Positions 23,819 through 38,100 of a stretch of 64,000 nt of DNA are shown here, one piece after another. A program made the translations under genes and the position numbers. The stretch is taken from contig NC_086350.1 in NCBI RefSeq assembly GCF_036324505.1, positions 22,968,757-23,032,756 on the forward strand, given 5' to 3'. The stretch comes from Eleginops maclovinus. Its lineage: Eukaryota > Chordata > Actinopteri > Perciformes > Eleginopidae. The notes under the pieces were generated by a model. It had not been told where the DNA came from. It was given only the letters and a program-made list of their open reading frames with translations, and made no database searches. Numbering within the stretch: the first letter of the stretch is position 1; each line of letters opens with the position of its first letter.

Positions 23819-26800
23819 GCATGAAGATATTCAACTACACGCCACCACTCCTGGACACTCCCGCTCCGACCCTCAAACCTTCTCCCCTCCCTGCGTTTTA
23901 CCCACTCTAATACCCCCCCAAAAAACCCTTGTCTTTCAACCCTCACATTCCTTAACTCTTTTTGTAAGTACATGTTTACACAGTGCAAATGAATGGTGTC
24001 AACTGCAGTGAAAATTGAACAAACAGTGCATTTAACAACGTGAGATTACTAATTTGTTTGCATCTCACCATAGTTATATTGGAGATATTGGATTATGTCA
24101 TGTTTCAGGTAGCTTTGAGCCACTGTAAAGTGGAGTTTGTCATGTAGCAAGGACCCTGGCGTAGAGTTTTTCATGTAGCAGTTACTGTTTTGGGGTAGTG
24201 CATTTTGGAATGTGGCTTTTTTTTCCTGTAAGGGTTGACCACAGGTAGATCATCTTAGTTAGCCGTTATTTCATAGTAGCTGCTCATTCCATATTTGCCA
24301 TTCAGTGTTCTGATAATTACATTTTCATTTTGTAACTGATCAACTGCTTTGGACATTATTCTCACATCAGCCATTCTAAACTCATCAACATCTTGAGTAA
24401 TAGATGAGGACTAAAGACCTTGTTGCCAGATTAGTTTACAATCTCAGGAAAACTGAATGCTTGAAATTAGCTTGAAGGTTAGCTTGCTAGCTTCCTAGCT
24501 AGCTGTCAAACTTACTTTTCCGAGTCTCTGAGTGTGGTTTGTGTGACAGAATATTTATAATATATGTTATGGTGGAAACCATAAAGGCCTTGCAAGCAGC
24601 TAGCTAGAGCTAGCAGAACAAAAACTGTAAAACTGCACATGAACAAGCTCAATAACTTGATAAAACTTTATTCAAACTATTTAATTATACATGAAATATC
24701 CATATATATACCACATAATGTCAGTGTGTGAGTTTTCCAGAAGGACCGTGAGACGACACCAATGTAGATTCTGAAGCCAAAAGCTATATTAGCGTCAATT
24801 TATGAGAACCACTTTTTTCCATAGCATTGTTTTGGAAAAGATGGATTTTGCCTGATTTATATTCAAGGGCCCTAACAGGTTCGCAAATGTAATGTGAAAC
24901 CAGTTGAATTAAATAATGTCCTAAAAGGACCACTAAGCTCCATTATAATTACGATAGCAAGAACTTTGCTCAATACCTCACTATAGGTTTACAGTCCTCT
25001 GAACAATCGTGCCACCTGAGTTACCATTGTAACTTAAGGCCTACTTACTTTCAGACTTGTCAGATCAACTTCATTTGTTGAGCGAGCTTGTTGATCATCT
25101 TCACCCTGAGTATATTTATATAGAATGGCTGCAGTGGGAGTAATGTCTTTAATGGGAGGAACTTATTATCCTGTGGTAACAAAGCACAGGCTTTTAATGA
25201 GCAACAGAAACCAAATCTCTGCGAAGCCTGACATCAAATATCAGTACATCAGATGGTGACAGGCCAGTTTGGTATCCTGAATTATGACAACATGTCAGTC
25301 TTCACAAATGTTTGCATATGCAGATGGTTTTGATTGAAACATTTAGAGAAAATGGCAATTTATGTTTCTTCATGTAGCTTTTATTTCACTTTGGGGTTGA
25401 CAGTTTGAGCACTGACATTTGAGAGGTGAGATAAAAAATGGTTTTGCTGTCTAGGGATCATTTGTGACTTGCTGCTACCTTGAGACAGAAGAAACTAAGT
25501 TGAAAGACAAAGGCAGCCCACTGTTCTCCATGCAGCTAAAGTTTGTTTCAATTCTGCCTTCTGTTTATGTATTCTTTGTCTAAATTTGCGATGGATAACT
25601 TATATTAGCTGTGTAAGTCTAGTAGAGATTGTACATGATGAAAATGTGGTTCTATTATTATTGTATTTGTATTGATTGACATCTATTAGTGCTATAGTGT
25701 AAATTTGGTTCCTTAGTGAAAGTGGCAGTAGCCTTCGAAGCGCTGCGGATTCGTGTAACATTTGGTTTGAATCTGAATACCTACCATCAAAAATGTAAAC
25801 CCATCTGAATGATATTGAATATGAAGCCTTAAACATTAACACATGTTCGGGGAGCTTTTAAGGGTTTTAAAAATAAGACATTCTTTTTGGCGTGACGTAT
25901 ACTCCCAGTAAGCAGGGAAATGCCCTCTAGCATCAGATTACACAACCACAGTTTTGGGTTGCATTGACATATTGTTACATTTTGTCCATTGCATTAGATT
26001 AAACTTTTTTAGTTAACAACATATCACTGAAAAAATGACCTTGACTTTGAGTTCACTTAGCATACTGTAGCTTATAGATCAACCACCTCAGCATCAATAT
26101 CCTAAACAACAGTCATCATATGTAGTGCCACCATTAACCCCAACTATAAGAGAAGGGCTCAATACATATAAAGAGGACATAACAGAAAAATGTGGACCAT
26201 TAGAATCCATATCAACTGGGTCTGGTCTCTTCAACAAAAAGAAAAGACCCACATCAGGAAGTTATCCTGAGGATACTATTCTCATGTTAATATTGAACGT
26301 CAGTAATTCCTCCGACCGCTGTACACCGCAACGCAAATGACGCACAAAACAAATCTGGTGGAAGAAACCTTAACTTAAAATATAATTAGCTAAACAAACC
26401 GAATCAATAGATAATCGTTGATATGTTTTGCCATATTTTCTGTCTTTGGCCATTCTTGTGTTCTCGACCCAACAAAATCTCACCTGACATCGTCCATTCC
26501 CCCTGACCAGTTCATTTCAGGTCAAAATACCCGGACTCCACCCCCTGACCTCACCCCCAATAACACCACTGTAATACAAACAGACTCTCACTCAGAAAGC
26601 ACAATGTAAGAATGAGTGAATATTGTGATTTAAAGATATATTATAGAGAATGATGAGAGTATTTAAAGATATAGAGTATTACTTTATCTGGTTAAGGCTG
26701 TGTTGATGCATCACTACTTTATTGCTCTATACTTTCAAAGGTGCCATCTTTCCATCCACCTCACTATTGAATCTATTTTCACATGTGATTGACAGCTAGG

Positions 26801-27040
26801 CTGTGATCCCCCTGTGCTGTGGTACAGTGAGTGTGGATCCAGCTACACTGACACTGATAAAAGATCTAGCACCGCGCTGGGCTGCATTGAGCGGGGCAGG
26901 GCTGTGTGGAATGTGGAAGTGTTGAATATTATAACATATGCTGTAACAGAAAATATGTATTACAGTAGACTTTTAGAACAGGCATGCAAAGACATTGCTG
27001 CTTTATTTGTGAAATGTCTATACTAATCTCAGTGTCCGCG
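23819..27040. other. necab2 3' flank, possible long 3' UTR
   Basis: AT-rich sequence after the stop codon with no recognisable gene. Open frames such as 26125-26340 and 26418-26609 show no domain. Confidence 0.45.
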
Positions 27041-28192
27041 TTAAAGGAACCCTGTGGAGTTTTTGGCCACTAGTGCTGTGGAGCAGTGTGGTTACAGGTG
27101 GGTCCTGTTTTCACACTACTGTACTGATCAAAGGTAACAAGAAGTAACACGCCAAAGAATGATTCTACTTAACAACAGGGCAACACAGATGAAGCAAAAC
27201 CAGATGTGCACATTTAATATTTTCAAAATTAGAAATTATTTAAAATAAATTAAGTGCATGGCGTTGGACCTAAACGATACACAAAACCAGGCTGCTCTGT
27301 CAGTTAGCATCAGCTGCAAGTTAGCTAAACTGAAACTAGCATGTGTTTAAAATGCAGCTACGTAGAGAACCAGAAACCAACCTGCAGCTAAATTATAATT
27401 ATGGAGACGTTACTTTAAAGTTATTTGTTTTTTTACGTCTTCATTATCTAAAAAAAGGCCTAAATGAGGTGCAAATGTCATCTCTACATTTTTTACATTT
27501 ATTTGGCTATTATTTAAAAAAATACCAATGCAAAATTAACATAACACTCATACTATGTTTTATAATTCTATATCCTTCCCAGCAGCACAAATCAATAATG
27601 ACATCTTGCATTACATCCCATCTCAGGATATGATAGTTTTCCTTGCCCCCCCTCGCCCTGCCCTGATTCTGCAGCAACTGCCTATACTAGACTATATCTA
27701 TGACTCACTATATCTCACATTCTCATTACCCTGGCTCCCTATAGAGCTCAGTTTACAATTCTTTAAGTGACTTCTAAGGTCGAACACTTTTTAATCTGCG
27801 CCAAGGTCAACTTATTTTTTGGGCTTGTGTCAGGGGAAGTTAACGACAGCACTGAAGTACTGATTGTCAAAGTTGCTAGGCTTTGAATATTTTAAGGATA
27901 GACATATTTTTGCTGACTATCATTTCACTCACATTAATTGCTGCTTTTATAACCCCATATTCTACTAAAAGATCAGAGTCATGAAAAGCCTAACTTCCTT
28001 TAATCTCTTAAACTGTCCAAACTGTAGATTTTAGTTAAACCCCAGTCCTTAGTGATTTAATGTCAGCTTCTTGGGGCTTTAATGGATAGGAATCTGTTCA
28101 AAACTACGGACCTCTTCAGAACTTTAAAACTGCAGCTTAGTTTACGACAGAGCATGTTAGTTTACAAGAAAAGCTCCACAGGGTACCTTTAA
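27041..28192. mobile_element. 1.15 kb inverted-repeat DNA element (TTAAAGGWACCCTGTGGAG ends)
   Basis: The left end is ttaaaggaaccctgtggagt (27041) and the right end is ctccacagggtacctttaa (to 28192), about 21 of 23 bases paired. The interior is AT-rich, has no transposase, and is probably non-autonomous. Both ends carry TTAA, but whether that is a target duplication is unclear. Confidence 0.75.
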
Positions 28193-30316
28193 TCTTTCAC
28201 TTCTTAAAAGAAAAAGAACAAAAACTACTTGCTCTCCTGTTCCAAATATTCTTTGTGTCCAAGAAGGAGCTGCTGTATTACGAATAGAAACATAAAGCCA
28301 TATTGCATGGATTGATGTTTACATGTCAGTGACCTACTATACTGATAGCCATAGTTTTACAGTACTTGAGTGCTCAGCTGAATGCAGCCCACATGCTCTT
28401 ACCAAGGGTTTCTTTTCCTGTACATTGCGCCCACGCAGCTGGGTTGTGTATATGAGGTAGATAGTGAGTGAACTGTCAGAAATGCCAATACTGTTTCCTA
28501 TTGATACATTCCTGAATGTCCCTCAGACTGTGCAACCTGTTCTTTTCTATCCTTAATACTCCTCAGTGCAACCTGTGCTTTGCCATGCAATGAAAGAGTT
28601 GTGTTATTGAATCGTAGTGAAACAGGCCTTGATTTGAATGTTTCCTGGCAACATGAAGAGATGAAACATTAGAGGAAGCGTGTCACCAGGTTTACCTCAT
28701 GAGCCAATCAGGAAACGGATCAATGCTATAACTCTTTCGTTCTATGGCCGTGTTCTTTTTTATCCTTCAACTGAGTGCATGTCAACTGAATGTCCAGTAA
28801 CTTCTTTGCTGTAGTATTAGGCCATGCTACTCTTCAATGGGTTTTGTGCATTTCTTACCTTTTTCTTTTCTAGTACTCCTATGAAGGAGACAGAGACTAA
28901 AATCTATTATATAAAATATATATGACTAGAAAAATGGCATACAAGAATGAACATTCACTTTTATGGCAATGTTTAATTAAATAGTAATTCTTAATGTATG
29001 TTTCAGTAAAAATACAGCTTTCTCTTAAGTGTAGAGACTTAATGCAGGGATGCAACTATTATATTTGGTCTTTAAAGAATATCTTGTTGAAATTCTAGAT
29101 AATGTAGAGTGATGCAATTCAATAAAACTATAAAAAAATAAAACTGTGCCTTTTATGTTTTAATCCTGGAGATGACTTGTATTTGTGTTTGTTTCATTCT
29201 GAATGTTTCTGGCAGAGTTTCTAGCCTGATTGAAGTCTTATCAGTAAAACAATCCTGAATACACATCTGTTCCCTTAATGGTTCGATAAGAATTCAAATA
29301 GAATAGATTAGAAACAATCTGGTTTACTTGATCTCAACCCGACAGAGATTTGATCACTTTTAATTAAAGGGGCACTTTCAGTTTATTTGTCATAGCTACA
29401 GCGTGTCCAAATCCATCCTAATCCTAAACACATCAAGTCTGGAGTTGGTCAACAAAAAAAGACAACATGCGTGCTCAATAGGGAATGGGAATCAGAGATC
29501 ATCAACAGCATGTCGGTCATCTTTAAAGGATACTAGCAAACCTGTTGGTTAACCATTAGCAAAGTAGCGTTAAGCTTTTCAATTAAAATATTTTTGTAAA
29601 CATGGTCACTAGCCTCTGTTTCGCCATTTCATGTAACATGCCAATTGCATGACCAACAAACAAAACAAAAAAACCCAGATTGCTTTTGTTTCCAACAAAC
29701 TTAATGTGTGGGAAGTAGCCAACATTAGCCGAGGATGCTAAATGCCTTTGGTGGCATCCGTCTGCTGACAGTTTACTGCAAGTGTCAAAAACAGCTGCTG
29801 AACTGCAGTAACAGGACCGAGTACACAGAATAAGATTCAAAACATTAGATGTGGCAGTATATATAAATCTATTGGTGGATTAAGTATGCATGATAAGCCA
29901 CCATTTTGTTAGCATTCAGTTAACATCTTACCTTTGTCTAAATGATTGTATAGTTGTCAAAGATTGGACCTGTACCCATTTGTTTGTAAATTACACATCA
30001 AATCTTTCATTTTGAACATGTAGGAGCCAACTTAAATCACAAGAGAGAGGCCAACATCAGCAACAGTGATTGATGGGAAGTTGTCAAGATCCTTTGAACA
30101 TTCTTCTCCGTTTAACAGGAATCCTGCTGTCAATCAAAACCAAAACAACATCCATGGTGGAGCTAATACATTTTGCAGCTCATTTGTGAAGTTTACCTGG
30201 CAGAAAGATATCCAATGTCATATAAAGACTATATATAATTTCCATCCAGATTCTATTTTCTACAAGTAAGTAACAGCAAAGACACCCAATTTAAGAAGGT
30301 TTCATATAAAAATTAT
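28193..30316. other. Intergenic, convergent necab2/slc38a8 interval
   Basis: AT-rich with two AATAAA hexamers near 29121. No gene recognised. Open frames of at most 85 codons lack domains. Confidence 0.45.
29121..29142 (+). promoter_or_regulatory. Candidate poly(A) signals downstream of necab2
   Basis: Two AATAAA hexamers lie at 29121-29126 and 29137-29142. Using them would give a 3' UTR of about 5.3 kb. Another AATAAA occurs at 27244-27249, inside a transposable element. Which of these is used, if any, cannot be told from sequence. Confidence 0.3.
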
Positions 30317-30326
30317 TTTATTTATT
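30317..30326 (-). promoter_or_regulatory. Candidate poly(A) signal of slc38a8
   Basis: Two overlapping AATAAA hexamers on the minus strand (TTTATT on plus) lie about 735 bp past the stop codon. They are the best candidates I saw for 3' end formation; usage is not proven. Confidence 0.35.
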
Positions 30327-31057
30327 ATCTTTTCATTTACTTGAAATGTACTTCAAGTTCACTACTTTATACACCGTTTACCACTTCTTCAAATACCAGA
30401 GCGTTTTTTTCCTTTTACATACAAATGACAAGACTTATTTACACACTTGCATCCAAATTTACAGAAACATCAAAATATTCTCGCTCAAGCAACCCCTGTC
30501 AACTCTGGTGGCTAAACAAAAGGAAATATTAAATATTCACAATCACATATCATGATGGACATTGTCCTGGTTTCCTGCACATAGGATTATAGCTTTCCAG
30601 GTTTCTTTTTTTCTTATATATAATGGTCAAGCTGGATTTTATGTTACATTCCTGATCATTCAGTTTCGTGATCATATGGTGTTCAACAAACTGACAGACG
30701 TGCCTTTTGAAAGCTCTTCATCTTACCCATAGACTGTATGAAATTGTTTTCTGAAAACAGGCAGGCTGAATGCAGATTTTCAATAATAATATGCAACAAA
30801 AGTACAATCACTGGCAGAAACACCTGAGGCTTTCAATCAATCATCTCAGCATGGCAAGAGGCCTTTGTTTGTATGCAACGAAGAACAATAAAGCCAAATG
30901 AAAACAACACACATCGACACTGAAGGAGAAATAGGCATTTGTGTGGTTAAGTCCATTGTAAGGCCATGAGATGCAAGTTTTTGGAGGGGCCTCTTCATAG
31001 TTCAGGGGCCATTTCTTAGGCCCAGCGTGGCCGATCATAACTAGAGAGGTAAGGGGC

Positions 31058-31160
31058 TCACATCCTCCCGAGGACCTGCATGACGGCGATGGTGGTGCTC
31101 TGTCCGAAGATGAAGGCTCCGCAGAGCAGGGTCACCCCTCCCCACCCTGTGAGGACCACT
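31058..31160 (-). CDS. slc38a8: slc38a8 exon 10 with stop
   Basis: After cctccag the exon reads [20 protein letters not shown] and ends VLGRM with TGA at 31058-31060. Human SLC38A8 ends similarly with GTFIFGQSTAAAVWEMF. Confidence 0.95.
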
Positions 31161-34100
31161 CTGGAGGGGGGAGATACAAGGAGACATAAAAAAGTGATGC
31201 AAATGCTACTTACCCATCATTAAAATAAACATGTATGACACTGTCGGGTTCACTAATACAATTTAACAACTGCCGCCAGATGGTACTGAAGAATGTTAAG
31301 AGTCTTTTTCCTGTAATTTTTTAGGCCAAATATTCAGATAAACTTGTATCAAAGAGTCAGACCTTGTCAAAAGCGTTTCCCCCTGCAACCAAAAACTTGC
31401 CTGACCATAAACATACGGCAAGATTTTTTAATTCTGAATTGGTAATTGGAGTTGTGACACTGAGTAGGAATATGATCTTTGACTCAAATTGTGGTCTTAA
31501 TTGCCACGATCAGCATGGTGTAAAAGTTAAGAGCGTGTACGAGAACCCCCTTATCTCCGCCATACACCCTCACCTCTCCACAGGTAAGCCCTATTTGTTG
31601 CACTGTTTATAACAATTACAAAAGAGAAACCAAGAGTACACAAAGTCTATTGGTGATTTAGACGTTTGTGGAGCCACACAGAAGTTGTAAACAACTTTCA
31701 CATTTTATGGAGCCAATATGCTAGGTGTCATTACAGGAGGCCTAAAGAGTGGTGCAGGAATGAGTCGTAAAGGCAGAGATGAGTTAAGCACTTTAGGCCC
31801 CCTTTTTTCAAAGTCATTCTTTTTTTGAATGAGACTTTGGTAAGATGCCTGAAATAAGGTCTGTGGTTAACTCCTGTTTTATTCTATGACGTAAAGCAGA
31901 AAGAAGTCAACTGGTGAATGTCTGAATATTTACACGTCATAACCAGTGACCAAGTTAGACTTCTAAATGCCATCACGCCGAACATCAACCGCCTTTAGCT
32001 AAATGGATGTGGATGGTGAGTCATGTGACTGATGGCATACAGCTTTTAGTTCAGCCAATAGCATTTATGCTTCAAAAATAAAAATAGTTGTGCTTAAATG
32101 TTGGGATTATTCTGCTGACCATAAACGTGCAAGTATCAGATATTTCAGTGGTTTGATCTGAATGTGTCAGAGGGTCTTAAACATGCAGACTGAAATGCAT
32201 CACCATCCTGAAAGCCACCAACACAAACACTTTTTATTATCATACATAAATATTAGAGGTTGCTTCAAGAGGGAACTTTGTGAATATCCCTAATTTATTT
32301 ACCTACATTTATACTCTGTCTCGAGAACTTCTTTGGATTTCCACGCAGACGTTTATTTGCAGTACATTAACATTTAGATGAAGTTTATTCTCACCTGGTT
32401 TTGAAGGAGACCGGCTCAGACTGCATGGCAAACATCAAGCAGAGTCCTGTCCAAACACACCACAGGGTTTAAGGGCTGAACCACATCGGAGAGGATGTGA
32501 ATCTGTGGCGGGAGTGTTACCTGGGAAGATGAAGATGAAGAAGGCGCTGACCCCTCCGATGACGCTGATCACTTTGCTGATATCCGGTATGAACGTGGCG
32601 ATGAGCAGTGTCACCACGATCCATAGCACCGTCAGGACGATGCGGCTGCGGCTTTCGAACTCCGCAGACACCACGCCGTCCCGCCTCCGCCGGCGACTCA
32701 GTAGGGGGTCCTGGATCACGGATCTGATGCAGGGAACGGGAGGGTGTTTGATCAGTAAGGTTACAGACTGTCTCCATGCAGCAAAACCCACAGTTGTGTT
32801 CAAATATTATTTTCTGTTTCGGAAGGTTCCTAACAGAGAGAAACGACCTGGAAGTATGCAAGTGAGAACAGTTGGAATTGTAACGATGAAATGAAAGGAG
32901 CTAGGATTTGGCCTTTGTTTTTTCCTTTAGATTAGGACACATTTAAGCAAATTCGAAAGGAAAGGTGATAAAGCCATTACACAATTGTTGCAAAACTGGA
33001 ATTACAAATATTATGCTAATCCCTGTAAATATGGTGTTGGGGGTGATTCTTAAGCCAGATTTGTTATGTTGGAATGGTCACAGGCACAAAACAACAGTAT
33101 GTGTAGGCCCCACAGGTTTAGCCTGTACTATATAACTTGGAATTTCAATATTTCTCGTTGTCCATGTTTATAAAGCCCGCAAGAAACAACATGATAAGAA
33201 CCCAAGAGATGAAGCATCTAGATGAGCTTTTAGAAAAAGTTATTCACTTCCCACGTGAGGCGCAGATCAATAACATCCTGTGTCGCATCATAATTATGCG
33301 GCTCGGTCCTTCACATCTATCCTCAACCACATGACATTTTCTTGGAGATTAAAGGAAACAGGTAGGGGTTTTTATGGCTATTTAACCATTGTAACCCAGG
33401 CAGAGAAAAGTTATAAGTACTAAGACTCAATATAGAATTCTTCATTCAGACTTTCTTTTAAGGACGTTTCAGTATTTATTTATTTTTGGCTGTGAAATTG
33501 CTTATAGCATTCATTTTGACAATGGTGGAGGTTTTCTTCTTCACATTTTGCCATTTTCCTGGTTTCCACTAGGGTTTTGTTTATTTTTTCAATTATTGGC
33601 ACATTTAAGATAGTGGAAAACAAACAAAAATGGAATAACTGTTTAGTTAGATAAAATACTTGCATTTGTTTGTTGAATAAAAAGAGATTCTTGTTTTGTG
33701 TGATAACAAAATGTTTTTCAAAAAAGGGATACAACTCTGAACTCATTTTGTAGATTATCATGACTTGATGAAAAGTTAAATCGATTTGACTCTTTACTTT
33801 TACTTTTGATGCAGACATTTTTAGGACATTAGAGCAACGTGCTCTTAAATGTAGGTACAAGGGTTAATACTTGAAATGAGGGATTATTAAATAACATAAA
33901 AAGTAAAAAGACTGATACAGTTCATCAGATTCAACAGAAGCGACATGAGGCTGACCTGCCCAGCAGCAGGATGATGGGATAGATGGTGATGATGGAGAGT
34001 CCAAACAGCAGTCTGGCGATGAGCATCAGAATGTCATCACTGGAGTACGACATCAGAATGTCTGCTTTCACGTCCTTTCCAAATGTCAGGTACCCATAAA

Positions 34101-35146
34101 CCCCTGAAACAGAGAATAAACAATGCTAACGTGCTGACATTCATCCAGTATGTTGTATCGACCCTTAGAGAGGGGGTTGGGGGCCAAGGAGCTGATCTGA
34201 CCTGTGAGGGAGTAGATGATGAGACAGAAGATCATGGACACCACGGAGATTAAGACCCAGTGAGAGAGCCGCTGGTTCTCCATGCTGCTGTAGATGGCGA
34301 TGGACGCCTCGTGGCACTGGAACACAGACAGGTTATCAGAAGGGGATATTATACGTTATCATTTATTATTTCAATTTTCACAATGTAGTAACTATATAGT
34401 CATTGATCATAGATAAAGATTTGTTCAACATATTAACAATGTCAGCAATTTTTTTAGATTGCACTTCAGAAAAAAACTAACCCGGCCTGATATTAACCAC
34501 TTAGCGACTTGTAGATTTTTTCCTAAAGTGTGATTTGTTTGAGTAAAACTCAGACTAGATACGGACCAAACAGGGACTAGTTTTTGGTCAGATTGTGTCC
34601 TTTTCTATCAGTCATCCTTGGATTTTCTTTCATCTGTCTGGAGCTCACAGTGCAGGATCCAAAGGTCTTATCTCTGCAGCTGTGATGAACTGATCCGAGA
34701 TGGGGAATAAAATGAAAGCTACGGGCTCTGATCCGCACAAGGTGCGAGTTAAAGCATCACAGAGGTCAGGATACAGACTCTTGTCCCCACTTGATCCCAG
34801 CTGCCATCTCCCCTTTTAAATCTCGCTCCCCCCCCCCTCCCCCCTCCCCCCTCCTCTCAGGATCTCATCAGTTCTCCTTTCAAGCCTCTGCAGAGCAATC
34901 ACTCACCCCGAGGGAGCGAGTCTGTGTTTGTGTGAGAGGACATGCATCTGTCCCTTCGTACCCTCCTTTTATTAAATCCAGCCACTATACCTCAGGGGTT
35001 ACCTTGGCAACCCGTGGAGTTGCACATCAGTCTCCTGTGCTTCAGATTCACAGAAAGATCGTTTTTTACCGTACTGCACCCTGCTATTAAATATGAAAAG
35101 CTCACTGAGCAGAGATCCGGCCGAGCTGCTGACGTTTACTTCACTT

Positions 35147-35196
<50 letters not shown>

Positions 35197-38100
35197 GTAC
35201 AGTTCCTTGTAATTATTAAGAAAACCCACAGTGTTTGCCATTGTCACATCAGAGACATACAGAAGCACTTATTTCCCACTTTTAGTGGTAGGCCCTACGG
35301 ATGGTGTGGTTTTATTTTCTAAAAACGTATGCCTCAAACCCGATACAAGGGAGGTAAATGGAATTTATTTTGTGCTGCTCACAGCACTGAAACATTATTT
35401 TAAATTACAGTCAACAGCAATGTGTATTTCCTTAATTCCAATGGTAACTGTTCAGTTCCATTATTATGCAGAATAAATCAATAGACAGACATATTTGCAT
35501 TTTCTCAAATCATGTACTTGCATTTGCTGTTTTGAATGCAAAACAACATCCCAATGTGAAGTATGGAAACATGTACTATGAGCACCCAGGTATTGCTCCA
35601 GTAAACACAGCACTATACAAATAGAAGATATGCATGTGGGAGGTTTTATCTTCACATTTAAGTAACATACTAGTTTACCGGTATTCCAAAAGAAGCAACT
35701 TTTGAATTTCTAGGGTTAATTAAACAGCAAGTGGTGATTTCGTTCTATAAATGATAGCAGCTAGCAAGCTAACAAGTTAATAGTGGGGACCATAACAGAG
35801 CACAGCAGCTGTGTGCGGTTCAAGCAAGCCCCCAGAAAGTGCTTCGGACTCTGAGGAAAATATTCGTTGTGGCCAAACGGCGGTACTACAACATCCATAT
35901 CAGTCCGTGACGTCACTGGGCCCAGAAAGTCTTTTTCCCATAGACCTACATTGGGAAAGAGACGTCTGTAAAATCAGCGGATCATTTTTTTTAAAAAACA
36001 AAATAAGCAACCCAGTATGAACTTTTCTGTAGCCCTAGGTCCTTAAAGTTGTAAAATGCACTAAAGAAAATCCAGATGTATTTTGTCTTAATTATTCATT
36101 CTACTGAGCCGAGAGTGGGAGGTCGGGGCGGGGCTTAAGGGGAAACTCAACTGCGCATATCTATGGCACCACATACTGGTATTTCTGCTCTGACAGCCAG
36201 GCATGATGGGTAATTTGTGACGTTTTGCTCGAGAATCTCAGGCCATTTTCTCTTCATGCGCCAATGAGCAGCTCTCATAGGAATGAATGAGGGTTCAAGC
36301 CCTCAGGAAGCATGAACTCCGCAAAAGCAAATATCCATAGCGGTCAAACAGTGGTACTATATTTTACTTCTAGTCCGTGACATCATATGAGCCCAAAAAT
36401 AGTTTTTCCCGTTGACTTGAAACATCTGTAAATGAACTCGTACTTTTTATTTGCTAAATAAACTACCCAGTACAAACACTTATAGCACGTGTTTGATATT
36501 ATTAGGGTCTATCATGTGTTAAGTGTGCTACAATCAGAATCCAGAGTAATTTTCCTTCTCCAATCATTTGACTGAGTCGATACTCAGCAGATCGGAGACA
36601 CTCAGGTAGGCTTGCTCTATGGGCCCAGGGCCCCTGATGATCGGGACACAGTTTTTAAATCTACCCACTGAGCAACTTTCATAGCAATGAACCGGTGAGA
36701 TTAGAGGAGATATCTGTAGAGTAAATTTGAAGATACTGCCAGCTATGGTTGTTAACCAAAATAGCATGCTTCAAAACAGTAAGGTCATATAACCAAACAA
36801 TGTGGGTGTACATGTTAGAAGCACTATGGCATTTCAAACAATATAGCATTTTAGTACATGAAAGATAATAGCATCAAGCTTTTAAAATAATACCCATCAT
36901 TATAACCAATTAACATTTACTGTAGGTCCATGGCAGCGTAGCACTTAACTCAAACACACACTGTTTTTCTCAGTACCATTGTAAGACAATCTACCTAAAA
37001 CAATACCCATCATCTCTCAAAGCACAGCATTTATATACCTGTTCAACCCTTCTGCCAGCAGGCAAATAGCTTAAGGTGTGCTCTATATGGATTTATATTC
37101 CAGCCGGTAGCCAGCTTCTATTAATGGCTCGTACCAATTCAAGTTCTGATAATTTCACATTTCTGTATTTGAAAAAGAAATCCATAACCTTTAGTTTATG
37201 CACACCTGGGGGTAAATGAACTAAAATGAGAAATTAAGAAAAGATTGATTCACATTTCATAGATCTGAACTCATTTTCATCTTAATGGTTTGATTATTAA
37301 CACGTTTACCTAAACATGAAGCAGATGTAGGGTTGCTCAATGTGTAAAGAGTAACTAATTACGATGAGTTAGACTGATATTGCAACTGCGACATGATTTG
37401 CGATATTGTAGGAAATGATCATTTTTTAAACATTATTCAGTCATCATTGAAAAATAGATTAAAAATGTATCGTGGTGTGATTTTTTTTTAAAGAGGCTTT
37501 GTACCAAACAAGGATTTTTTATTAAGTCTGTAGAAGTCCGGTTGTAGGCCAGGTATTCTCTGAAGCAACAATATTTTTTAGATTTTCTTTTTTTTTTACG
37601 TAAAAAATATCAACCCTAGCTAGATTTTTTAAGCGTAACCACACTCAAATAATCTACAATATTCTATTAGTCAACAGTTATTTCCCACAGTACTCAGTGA
37701 CTAATGTACCACACTCTGTGGCCTCCAGCCTTGCCACAGCATGATGTTCCAAACACATGTTTAACACAGTGTCAGAGATTCCATGAATACATTTCACATG
37801 TGCTGTACTCACTTGGAAGCCAAAGCAGATGGTGGGGATGACGCTGAACATGGAGGCCCACGAGCTGATCCTACACACACAAACAGGAAGGAGAGTCATT
37901 TTCTCTCAGAGATGCCAAGAGGGCGTCATTCATAATAGATTGACATTTACAGAAACTTCTCCATATGGTTTATATGCCAATGATAAGCACAGGAGTTCAA
38001 GGAGAGCAGCGAGGAGGACATGTAATCCGCTCCGTGTGTGTCCTGCTGGCCTGGATTCAGGTAAGATTTCAGGATAAGACATTTCTTGGAGGTGACCTCA

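Noticed and set aside
32505..32894. Plus-strand open frame of 129 codons
   Set aside because: Antisense to slc38a8 exon 8, whose protein is a clear family match.
33480..33860. Minus-strand open frame of 126 codons in slc38a8 intron 7
   Set aside because: No domain, AT-rich composition like the surrounding intron, no splice or conservation signal. Probably chance.
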